This document shows positions 34,043 through 46,002 of a stretch of 64,000 nucleotides of DNA, piece after piece. Every line of letters begins with the position of its first letter. Within the stretch, counting starts at the first letter, position 1. A model generated the notes under the pieces. The model was not told where the DNA came from and ran no database searches. It saw nothing but the letters and a program-made list of their open reading frames with translations. Both the position numbers and the translations under genes were made by a program. The DNA lies in contig CM060911.1 in NCBI GenBank assembly GCA_030737875.1, forward strand, positions 110,216,625 to 110,280,624, written 5' to 3'. This DNA comes from Allium sativum. Its lineage: Eukaryota > Streptophyta > Magnoliopsida > Asparagales > Amaryllidaceae.

Positions 34043-34979
34043 TTTTACTCTATATATGTCTTCCCTTGAAATAAGTTATCAAGAACAAACTGAACCAGGA
34101 ATCTTACTGGATTTACCTGGATAGACTTAACCAAAACCTGAGGGAACTACTTTTCAATAATGCACAAAGAGTAATCATTGAAAAGATAAAGTTAAGACAT
34201 GTGTACATTTAACCTGTAAACTAAGTGTCATATTCATGAATAAAAATTGCTGCATGTTCATCCCATACCTACTAACAAATGAAATGTTTCCCTAACATAA
34301 ATGACAACGAAAGTCACGTGCGTATTTTATCTATATATCATATATGATCTAAAATGAATGTCCGATGAGGTAATTTTCATCAAAACTGTTTTATTTCATT
34401 TGACAGGTATCGACCAGGAAGCAGCTAACTCTGACTGTGATATTTGGGCTTTTAATTCAGATGTTCAGAACTAGAATATCATTGGCAGTAATTTTCTGTT
34501 TGCCAATCATATTTTATGTGCCTATAAGAATGCATAGTGTCCTAACAAAGTTTTCAGATGACATGAAATGGTCATGTAATTGTACTCCTTTTGAGCAGTA
34601 GCAATGCAAAAACTGATTTCAGACATCTAAGGCAAAGGCAACACATGACCCACGCACATACAAACACACAGCGCCGCAGCTGCCACCACAATAAAAAAAG
34701 AAGAAAAAGGAAAAAAGGAAAAAGAAAAAAAAAAAGGAAAGGACCTTCAAGAATAATATGTTATGACTTCGGGTATTCCTCAGAATAAAGTCGCTGCTAG
34801 GAAAAAGTTCTTACAAACAATGAACTCAGAACTCCACAAATTTTGTTCTCAATTCATAAGTATGTTTCCTTGTCAAAATCTTTCACATGCTCTCTGGTGG
34901 GAAATTACCCAAATTCCCTATAATTAGATTTGTAAAAATGAAAATAAATTGTGAAATGGTAAAACACACAAACTTGATA
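34043..34979. other. 3' flank of the FT-like gene
   Basis: This contains the presumed 3' UTR and, at about 34695-34742, a purine-rich (GAAAAA) low-complexity tract. No other gene recognised. Confidence 0.5.
34407..34428 (+). other. Candidate optional fifth exon of the FT-like gene
   Basis: The stop codon of exon 4 (AGG TAA) overlaps a good splice donor, AG|GTAATT, at 34037-34044. A strong acceptor, TTTATTTCATTTGACAG, ends at 34406. Splicing here would remove the stop and add six residues, YRPGSS, before TAA at 34426-34428. That changes the C-terminus from GGRR to GGRRYRPGSS. The joined frame is clean. Not proven: it could be chance. Confidence 0.4.
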
Positions 34980-35873
34980 ACAGAGTTCAACCAATAACAT
35001 CTCCGAGCTGGTGGGGTTGGTGACAAGGTTGGTGGTTGTTATGTAACGACGGTCGAAAAAAAATCACCTTCTTTCGGCATATGACATATGCAATGAGTTG
35101 GCACATACATTCTTGTAATAAAAGGAACCCCTGTTGTTATGTGCCTAGCAACTCATATTTGCATTCCACTATAATTTATTTCGTGATATAGGACTATTCA
35201 TTCAAACTTTCTGCCTTAACAACATACCACTGTTAAGTAATGACTGTCCGAACAAAGCCCCTTCTTCCAGCATATGGCATATACGTATGAGTTGACATAC
35301 ATATTTTTGTAATAAAATGAATCCCTGTTGTTACGTGTCTACCAACTCATATTTGTACTCCATGCGAGACAATCCTAACAGTGACAACCCTATGTTGATC
35401 TCATGGCAGCTGGCTGCCTTCAAACAATCTCTTACTTAAAGACTTATTTCAATCCGTCTTCACACCTCGATCCATGCAACAACCATTCTGATTTTTTTAC
35501 TCTAGCAAACCTACTCAAGTTGAACACAACTTTAGTTTGTCGATAGCTACCGTTTTTATCAACATATCTGCTGGATTCTTGCTTCATTCGACCTTTTCAA
35601 GTATTAACACAACATCTTGCAGTAGAGATCTAATGAAGTGATAATGAAGCCAAATATGCTTGGTCCTGAAATGAAATGTTGACTTCTTCGCAAGTGTATT
35701 GCAATCTTACCATCGCTATGTAAAACATTTTTCCTATTTAAAACCCAGCTCAGTTAATAAACCTTGAAGTCATATCATTTTTTTTCTAGTTTTGATGACT
35801 GCTACATGTTCCGTCTCTATAGTGGATAAAATGATAATCTTCTGTATTTGTGACATCCAACTAACAACTGTAT
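34980..35873 (-). mobile_element. Old Ty1/copia remnant, cut by a CACTA element
   Basis: On the minus strand, about 35873-35450 translates with scattered stops to the end of a copia RNase H and pol tail: VVSWMSQIQK, LSTIETEHVAV, RTKHIWLHYHFI, NPADMLIK and DKLKLCST. Below it (about 35380-34980) is probably LTR. After ATAGGGTTGTCAC a TGTTAGGATT start can be read, and a block of about 130 bp occurs twice (35041-35172 and 35236-35364; shared words include AACTCATATTTG and GTAATAAAA). The remainder of the element is missing because the CACTA element begins at 35874. Confidence 0.7.
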
Positions 35874-36150
35874 CACTACAAGAGGACAAGTGGATTTAAA
35901 CGGTTAGGGGAGTTGGCGGCCGTTGTAAAGCCGTTGGAAACGATTAGTAAAGCCGTTGGTATACGGATCAACTATTTCTAACGTTTTCCAATGCCACCAA
36001 CGGTTATTTACCAAAGGCTTTCAATAGAGAAACTTGATCACGTGTATTTCATGTCTGGCTAGCTAACCGTTGGAAACTGTTGAAGATCGTTGAAAATAAA
36101 CCATTGCTAACCGTTGAAATACATGAACCTGTAAGCCGTTGTCAACAATT
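35874..36150. repeat. CACTA terminal inverted repeat and subterminal repeats
   Basis: CACTACAAGAGGACAAG starts the element. About nine copies of a CCGTTGGAAA-like motif follow, for example near 35898, 35925, 35955, 36000, 36067 and 36108, in mixed orientation. Confidence 0.8.
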
Positions 36151-36576
36151 GGAAATCTAGATATATATTTTTATATATTTTAAATTGCTTACTTCCAGCC
36201 ACACACAATGCTATATTCATCAAAACTACTTCATTTCGAGCATATACATCACATTCCCAATCATATATATACGCAAATATAATATTATATCAAAATCAAA
36301 CACAAAACATGCAAAACACATAACATAAACCAATATTTACAAAATACATCAACAACGTCATCAACACAGCATATATGTACATACATCCCAATGGCATCAA
36401 TATATACAAACCATCATCACCAATACCATGTCCAAACCTTGATCGCCAACAATCATCCAATAGCATGTCTAAACCATTGTCACCAACACAACATCAATAT
36501 ATACAAACTATCATGATGTATTAAAGCATAATCCTTACTCACTCTCCAAGCATATATAAAATCAAAACAAACTAAC
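36151..36576. other. CACTA untranslated region
   Basis: AT-rich sequence between the subterminal repeats and the end of the TNPA-like gene. No coding frame or further repeat recognised. Confidence 0.5.
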
Positions 36577-36924
36577 TCAACTCTCTCTGCCAGAAGATGA
36601 AGGTGGCATACCATACTGGGCAATGAACTCCGCCAGACGCTAGTTAAGTTATTCTATCTGCTCTTCATGACGACGATCACGCTCATTAAGCTCCGCGATT
36701 TGGGTTCATAGCTGTGCGACCTCAAATCCTTGTCCCGAGCCCTTTGGTACAACTGCTGAGATGTCGTAACCTGTATATGATTTTAGATTTTCAATATTTC
36801 ATAGTTGCAATTCAAGTATATTTCAGTTTTTATTATAAATTTTAGTTTCTATTACCACTAGATTGTCAAAACCATAGCGTCTGTTCTGGGTTGGTGGATC
36901 CATGAATACATCAAAAATCATATC

Positions 36925-38382
36925 TGTTGGGAAAAATTGGTTCGAATTCATATACAATAAACAAATTTCAACCAAAATACTATAAGATCTTTATGTTAAT
37001 TGGTAAATCGAGAGTCATTACCTTGATAAAGATTCAACTTTTCATGCAATTGATTCTGGATCTCGATTGATTCGAATCTGAGCCCCCAAATTAGCGAGCC
37101 TCTACAAATAATCCACGAGAACGATGTTCACCTTCAATCGAATTGAAGATGAAGAGGGAGTCAGCGATACTAGCCGCCTCCATTAATTTCTAGGGTTTTG
37201 GAGATGTAAAATATCGAGTCGGTTATTTTTCCTTTTTATCGAATGTCACCTAAACTAGTGTGGAAGTGTATATTTAAAAGAGTAGGATAAATATCCCCTT
37301 TTAAATTTAAACTCCCACCTTTGAATAGGTACCGACCCGTTTATTAACTCCAACTTCAAATAAAATTCCAACAAATTGTTGTTTTAAATGACCCAAAGTA
37401 AATAATTTCTCCCTTGTTACGTTCTAGTTGTGTGACCCTGTAGGTTATTACAACGTTGGCAATAATTTAAATCGCATTTAAATCATAAACAGTGAGCGGC
37501 ATCTAGTAATACATCACTGCTACCCAAGTTATAATAAGATCAATTAACGATTCGAAACAACCTTTTGTGACCAGTGTATCAATGTAATATAATCCTTTTA
37601 ACCGTTATATCCTGGATTAAACTCAAGGCATGGATCGTATCATCCTCTTTATAATTTAATCCGTTTTTCTTGATCGATGAGTAGACTGTTTAAAACAAAT
37701 CAGTATTTGAGCACGGCCATGCATTTCACAGTCTCACTCAATCAAGAGGCCCATGGATATCACTACAACTATATTGCAGGGTCAAATTCCATCTAGATCA
37801 TTCATAATTTCTATTCGATTCGAGATGTATCCAACAATCATCGTTATCATTACTCAGTTACGAATAACTTTAGATGATATCAAAACACAAATATCCTCGA
37901 ATAAAATTATAATGATTTCAGGTCTGAGGACCATTACATCACTGTCACTACGAGAATAACTCATGATACTGTTAATTATATTCCATGGAGTTATCTCACG
38001 GTGGGTCAGCCCAATACGATATTCTCCAATACGTATTTATATCTTGACTTTAATATCACGTATATCATGACCAATGAGATGTGATCATCAGTCAATCAAT
38101 ATACTAGTCTCAACGCTTTATTGTTGTCCTATATAAACAACAAAACTTGACTAGGGACATTTAAGAATTATAATACTTATCACATTATATAATCTCAAGT
38201 TCAGTCTTACTCGAACTATATAATTCTGTATTATAATTCTAAGGACTTCTATTATATTAATATTTATAATTACACAGTAAATATAATATAATAGAATACT
38301 ATTTTATTCTAAATAAAATAATAACATCAACAGTGTTATCAATCTCATCAAATGAATTGTCTCTAGGGCATAAACTCTAACA
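36925..38382 (-). repeat. 3' LTR of the copia element (left copy)
   Basis: The LTR is TG...CA bounded. The 68-residue open frame at 37753-37959 recurs in the other LTR (45373-45579) and is not a gene. Confidence 0.92.
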
Positions 38383-38399
38383 ATCTCCCACTTGCACTA

Positions 38400-39720
38400 G
38401 AGTCAATTATTTACGTATCGTATACTCATGAAACTAGTGTGACTATTAAACTTCTGCTGCGACAGAGTTTAATTCAGTAGGTCTGCAACATTACAACTTT
38501 TGTAACTTTGCAGATATGTTCATTTCCTTTGTGAACAATTTCACATAGGAATTAATATTTCTTAAATATATATTTGGATCGATAATGAGTTTAACATTTT
38601 AGGCCCGAGCAATAGCCATATTGTTATCACAATGTATATCATTGGATCAACAATGAATTAAGTTCAATTATGAACTTCTTAATCCAAACCTTTTCTTTCT
38701 TAGAATCAGTATTTATTTCTTGTTTTAAAACAATAATTAATGTGTTATCAAATAACATTAGGATTATTGTTTCACTCCCACTCAATTTCTTGTCTATACA
38801 AGATACAATGACATTTTGTGGTTTCGATACATTTCGACTTCTATTTCATTCCTACCGGTATCTTAGAGACTGATTCTTCTTTTATAGGATACCAATTTGA
38901 GCAATAAACATTTTATCCTCAGATAATTTATGGAAATAATATCCATTAATATCTTGTGGATATTACACAAAATAATTATCCGATTTGGGTCTGATCTTAT
39001 CAGAGGAAGAACGTTTAATAAACGCCTTACATCCCAAATCATCGTATTAGACACACTGGGACATTTCCTAGTCCATATCTTATATGGCGTCTTTAAATCG
39101 TTCTAGTGGGATTTAATATAATTGTTCTAAATTTAATTTATTGGAAGATCTATATGACTTATCATTAATCGTACTATATCTTATAAGGTGCGATTTCTTC
39201 GTTCAGACACACCATTCTAATATGATGTTCTAGGTGAAATGAGTTGTAAAACAATTTCAAACTCATTTTGATAGTCATTAAATTTATTGGCTTAAATGTT
39301 CTCTTTCGAACTGTTCGAAAAATATTTATTTTCTATTAAAATTGGTTTCTAACTTCACCTTGAATTCTTTGAACTTTTAAAAGGATTCTGATATGTATTT
39401 CATAAGATATGCATACCTGTATCTACTGATATCATCAGTAAATATAATGAAGTAATAAAACCTGCCTTTAGCTTATGTATTCGTTGCTCTATATACATCA
39501 TTATGTTCGAGACCCAATACTTATCATTTAGTCACTGTGTCAAGTGAAAGATGATTCAATTATTTTGCCTAATAAACAAGATTTGCATTCTTCATATGAT
39601 TCAGAATCAAATGATATCAAAATTCCATCATTATGGAGTTTTGACATACTTTTCTTGTTTGTACAGGCTAACTGACAATGCTAGAGGTATGTTGGATTAA
39701 ATCATTAAATTTAATCAACT
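38400..39720 (-). pseudogene. Decayed copia pol (integrase and RNase H traces)
   Basis: Minus-strand translation in shifting frames gives pre-integrase/zinc-finger traces near 39640-39540 (NDGI, SFDSESYEECKSCLLGKI). An integrase C-terminal trace lies at about 39060-38870 (KRSSSDKIRPKSDNYF, YPQDINGYYFHKLSEDK). RNase H and pol-tail traces lie at about 38640-38450 (CDNNMAIARA, NVADLLN). Only about 220 bp separate the integrase tail from RNase H, so reverse transcriptase is largely deleted. Each trace is short and stop-ridden. Confidence 0.65.
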
Positions 39721-42700
39721 TAATATTTATGTCAAGTACATAACAGTTAACGATTTATGAAGATCGTTAACTATTCGTGAAATTCCATACGATATTTCAT
39801 TTAAATAAAATGAATAACAAATATTCTTTTATTACAAATGAAATTCAAAATTTGTCTGAACAAAATATATTATAACATTTATTTTGAGTGGAATTTCGTA
39901 ATAACAGTTATTTTATTTATTTAAATTAAGCCAGTATATAGAACAAGAATCAACTTCCTGTGGATAATCCAACAACATTTGTTTTATTTCCAATCACAAG
40001 TCCATTTGTCCTTTTATTAGTTTTCTACTTATTCTGCAATTTCTTTAAATCAACATACATTTATGTGATTTATATCTAGTATCTAATACTAGAAATGTAT
40101 AAGCAGATTATTATAACATTTATATCTAATTTAGTTGAAGTCATACTTTAACTTTTGTTTTAGATCCTCTATATTTATTAGAACAATTACGTTTTAATTT
40201 GTTTGAGGACAATCCTCAAATTTCAATGTTATTTAAGAAATTTGATTTAATTCAATTTATCCTTCTTAAGGATTAATTTAAATTATCGGAGTTATTTATT
40301 ATTTAATATCTACAGTAGATAATAAATAATAACTGATTCTTTAATATTTATTTAATATAAAATTTTGACAATCAAGATTTATATTAACATAAATGTATAA
40401 CTAAAATACGCTCCCACTCAAATTAACATCCCTCTGTTTATATATACATATCGGTATATATATATATAATGGTGTTCCAAGATCCATATCTAATCATGTT
40501 TTGACTCTGCTTTGGCAAATCCCCAAAACATAACCTTTTAGGTAGACATCTTATGTCAATTATATCGTATATAATTCTTGGATCGCATGATGAACATTTT
40601 GTTCAGTATTATTCATTTGCTCAAAATATAGAATAATTCATGCTATTGTCTCTAAGGCCATAATCGTATTATGCAGCCTAGTGAAGTCAGACCCAATAAT
40701 AGGTTGGAGCACCACATTTTACTCCATCGCATATAACCAAAATAAAAGGTGCACAACGCTTTGGCGTTAGTTACAACCAGTGATTCTGGACAGTGATGAG
40801 TATATTATTGGAAGACATCACCATGACTTAATATAACAAAATTATTTGCTTTAGAGGAAATTTATAATTCGTAGTGGTAAATGATATTAAAGTTATATCT
40901 ACATACATTAAAATATATGTATTTTATATTCGAAATATCAACTGAATTTATATGACATATATATTAAGCATTTAAATTAGAAGCAATATAGGAATGATGC
41001 CTATATTTTCCCTTTTGAACATTTCAAAATATTGGTTATTAAAACTTCTATATCAAATATAGTCTTATCTAAAACAGATTTCGAATTAACCAATTTTATG
41101 ATATTCAATACATTATAGAATCATTGTTAGTGTATATTTTACATATCAAATCCTGAATATCTTGTCCATAGCAGTATGTATATATACTTGTCTAACACAG
41201 TATACACTCTTGCAACACAACAGTTTGAATATCTTTAACAAAATCCATATGCAAAGACAAGCAAGTTGCTAATCTCCAATAACTTCAATACAACATAACA
41301 GATCAGAGATTATAATCTATGAAAAAACATCTGAAAACGTATAGTAACACATAACATCAGGAATATAAATATGTATTAAACTAACTTTAAACTATATTAA
41401 TCAGATTATGCGGATACATATGGATAATGTTGTTATAACACTGCACGCAACTATATAATCAAATTATCAGTTTGTAACTTATACAGTTCACTATTATATA
41501 TATATATATATATATTACAGCACTATTTAATTCACATATAACAGCAGTCATACTACAGAATATTAAAATTATTCTTGTTCCAATGATTGCTAAGATCGTT
41601 GCATCATCATGCACATCCAAATGACGATTCTGGCTCAGTCATACTGCTTCATCCCATAAGCTCAGCTCTGCAAATATTCATCTAAATGTTTTAACATTTA
41701 TTTGACAATAACAGTGTATTATGCATATGAACATATCAAATATGTATATATGTGTTGTCACTGTTTAAATTCGATCACTAGTATATATCATAATATACAA
41801 GTGAGCATATTACAGAGATTGTAAACTAGTGGGTAAATACATTCCTTATATATCCAGGAATTAATATCCTTTCATATATGAACTGTATAGATTCACTTTA
41901 GCATCTTTATGCATGTACATCTCGAACTTACATATAAGTTCTCAGAGAATACAATTAATATTGTATTCAATGAATCCATAATAATCCACAGATCTTTATG
42001 AAAATTGTTTCATATATGACCTTATTATTTAACAGATGATCAATGTTGTATCCACACAGATTGATCACATAAACAATTCATGTTTTAATAACATGCCATC
42101 TAACATTGGAACCTAATTTTGCTATGACCAAATTAAAAGCATGTATATCAATATATATACAATTTAATTCCATCAATTTAGGTAATAATATAACAGGTCA
42201 GTCAAAATCATAATGATACTTGTATCAGACAAATACTTATTTCATATCTAAAGCCAATGGACATAACCAATCTGATTGATCTGAATCCATATTCAATGTT
42301 AAAAAAAAAAAAAACTTATCATATCAGTTCACTTATCAATACTGCAAAATCCATCATATCAACCAAAGCCATACTCCTAGTCCCTAATCCTGACATTTCA
42401 AGATTTTGAAATGAGTTAAATTATCACCCAGTTCTGTGAATAGGAGGTAACAGGTTGATAAAATTGATCAATAATGTTTTCCCCAATTCTGAGATTATTA
42501 GTGAACAAATTGAGGTAGTCATTACTACAAATAATATATGTCCAGGAATGTTAATAACCCAGATATTATTATTTCAGGGTTAATGTCAACTGCTGGTTAA
42601 TCAGCATTTCCTTCAGATGACTAAGCATAATATAGTTTAAGAAATCAGTGTTTACAATGACTTGTCAATACAGGTCAATAAAGATAGGGGTTTTAGCATA

Positions 42701-44530
42701 CAGTAGGATTCCAATTTTAATCAAGAAAGCAACAATGATTTGCAGCTTATTTGTTTTTCAGACTTAACTAACAAAATAGGCTATAAAACTATCAAACACT
42801 TTGATAATTTGTTTGGTATTTTAAATATCCAACAAGTCTGTAATGGCCCAATGTATATATATCCCAGACTTGTGTTACACTGATAACATAGAAACTTATA
42901 ATCATAGAGTTTGAACTTACAAGCTACTGTCAAACAGATTACATATTCATCCTAAAACCAATTATGTATATTAGAACAAAACATACAGGGATAATTATAA
43001 ATGAATATGTTTCAGGATGTAAAAGGTAAGATTGGCAATACCTGCATCATTATTAATACCGAATACTAATACGTATACATACATATGTATTATCCTATCA
43101 GGTTATTTCATATCCATGTATAACACTGTATTTACACATTGTAACATGGGTAAGATAACACAAACATACACATTTACAGGATATGTGTCATTTTAATAAA
43201 TCATATTCATTTAAAAAAAAAATCACATCTGTTATGAGACAAGCACTGATACAGTTTATATGTATATATATAGTAGGAGGTTGATAAAGGATATATACAT
43301 ATATATACCATATATCAAAATGATCACCATGTTAAAGATTTAAACAAAATTTTAAATCCAAAAAATTGTACACAACATATTCCACAATATGTCTTTAAAA
43401 TAAAATTTACCCAACAGATTTGAGTTATATAATCATCAGTTTATCTAGATACAAAACATGATCATATAAACAAATTCAAGTGTGCTATCATAAGCTGTTT
43501 CGAAAACAGTCCATAATTCATTAGCACAAAAAAATGTATATCTTTATATGCAAAGTAGGCCCATCTGAATTGGAAAAATGATGAGTTTACAATCATGTAT
43601 ACTTTCTAATCTCAAACACTGGTACAGACTTAATCATATTGGTCTGTCTACATATAATGTTCAAGAATTAAAACTCAGATTCAATCAAATATTGTTATAA
43701 TATAGATCTCCATATATATTAAAACAAAACAAAATATAATCCAATATTGATTCAACTTAATCAAAACTAGCTTTTGATTAACCCACTGGGTTCATCAATT
43801 TATCAAAATAAACTTAACATTATAGTCAACTAGAACACATACAATAAACTATATCTGATCTGGTATCAATTACTGATATTTAATAACAATGAAACAATTT
43901 CAATGTCATTAATGAATTTAGTCTAAATGATATCATCATAAGCCAAAACTGATTAAGTAGTTCTTCATAACAAATCAGATTTGTTAAGTCAGGATTTAAT
44001 AAAACAGATTTTGGATACACTAATATAGTGTAAATACATTTTATATTCAGGCATTTAATAAAAGGTCTAAATCTGTTTAATGAAGCATACCAAGGCAATA
44101 TATGTATATAAAGATATATATATATATATATATTCAAGATATATATGTACATCTATATCTCATATTCTCCAATATAATAAGTAAGATCTGAGCTTTGAAC
44201 AAAATCGATATCTTATATTCACTTATGATTCATCTCAGATCCAAAACAATATCAATTCTGGGTTTATATTTAAATCATAACAAACCAGAATTTTAAGCAT
44301 TACCTTTATATGATTTAAACACTTTAAACCATAATAAAACCACTACTAAACCAGAAATCCATTTAATTTTCGTATCATATACAAAATCTTTCTAACAAAA
44401 CAATTTTACTTTTAAATGAATCCATGTTGAATTACCCTAGTAGCTGTGTATAAAATGCAGTCGGGTTTGTCACAAATCGAACAGATCGAAACCCTAATTC
44501 AACTCAATAAACAGATTAGCATAAAACCCA
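39721..44530. other. Internal region of the copia element, no recognisable coding
   Basis: This is 4.8 kb of very AT-rich DNA with AT microsatellites (for example 41495-41515 and 44113-44133). I cannot see gag or other motifs. It may be decayed gag and leader or unrelated filler. Confidence 0.55.
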
Positions 44531-44544
44531 TGCTCCGATACCAT

Positions 44545-46002
44545 TGTTGGGAAAAATTGGTTCGAATTCATATACAATAAACAAATTTCAACCAAAATAC
44601 TATAAGATCTTTATGTTAATCGGTAAATCGAGAGTCATTACCTTGATAAAGATTCAACTTTTCATGCAATTGATTCTGGATCTCGATTGATTCGAATCTG
44701 AGCCCCCAAATTAGCGAGCCTCTACAAATAATCCACGAGAACGATGTTCACCTTCAATCGAATTGAAGATGAAGAGGGAGTCAGCGATACTAGTCGCCTC
44801 CATTAATTTCTAGGGTTTTGGAGATGTAAAATATCGAGTCGGTTATTTTTCCTTTTTATCGAATGTCACCTAAACTAGTGTGGAAGTGTATATTTAAAAG
44901 AGTAGGATAAATATCCCCTTTTAAATTTAAACTCCCACCTTTGAATAGGTACCGACCCATTTATTAACTCCAACTTCAAATAAAATTCCAACAAATTGTT
45001 GTTTTAAATGACCCAAAGTAAATAATTTCTCCCTTGTTACGTTCTAGTTGTGTGACCCTGTAGGTTATTACAACGTTGGCAATAATTTAAATCGCATTTA
45101 AATCATAAACAGTGAGCGGCATCTAGTAATACATCACTGCTACCCAAGTTATAATAAGATCAATTAACGATTCGAAACAACCTTTTGTGACCAGTGTATC
45201 AATGTAATATAATCCTTTTAACCGTTATATCCTGGATTAAACTCAAGGCATGGATCGTATCATCCTCTTTATAATTTAATCCGTTTTTCTTGATCGATGA
45301 GTAGACTGTTTAAAACAAATCAGTATTTGAGCACGGCCATGCATTTCACAGTCTCACTCAATCAAGAGGCCCATGGATATCACTACAACTATATTGCAGG
45401 GTCAAATTCCATCTAGATCATTCATAATTTCTATTCGATTCGAGATGTATCCAACAATCATCGTTATCATTACTCAGTTACGAATAACTTTAGATGATAT
45501 CAAAAAACAAATATCCTCGAATAAAATTATAATGATTTCAGGTCTGAGGACCATTACATCACTGTCACTACGAGAATAACTCATGATACTGTTAATTATA
45601 TTCCATGGAGTTATCTCACGGTGGGTCAGCCCAATACGATATTCTCCAATACGTATTTATATCTTGACTTTAATATCACGTATATCATGACCAATGAGAT
45701 GTGATCATCAGTCAATCAATATACTAGTATCAACGCTTTATTGTTGTCCTATATAAACAACAAAACTTGACTAGGGACATTTAAGAATTATAATACTTAT
45801 CACATTATATAATCTCAAGTTCAGTCTTACTCGAACTATATAATTCTGTATTATAATTCTAAGGACTTCTATTATATTAATATTTATAATTACACAGTAA
45901 ATATAATATAATAGAATACTATTTTATTCTAGATAAAATAATAACATCAACAGTGTTATCAATCTCATCAAATGAATTACCTCTAGGGCATAAACTCTAA
46001 CA
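44545..46002 (-). repeat. 5' LTR of the copia element (right copy)
   Basis: It is the same length as the left copy with about eight substitutions, for example at 44607, 44793, 44959, 45506, 45729, 45932 and 45979-45980. Confidence 0.92.

Noticed and set aside
34591..34788. Lys/Arg-rich frame downstream of FT
   Set aside because: Low-complexity purine tract; no family.
37753..37959. A 68-residue frame present twice (also 45373-45579)
   Set aside because: Both copies lie at the same place in the two LTRs of one copia element; the duplication is explained by the LTRs and there is no protein family.
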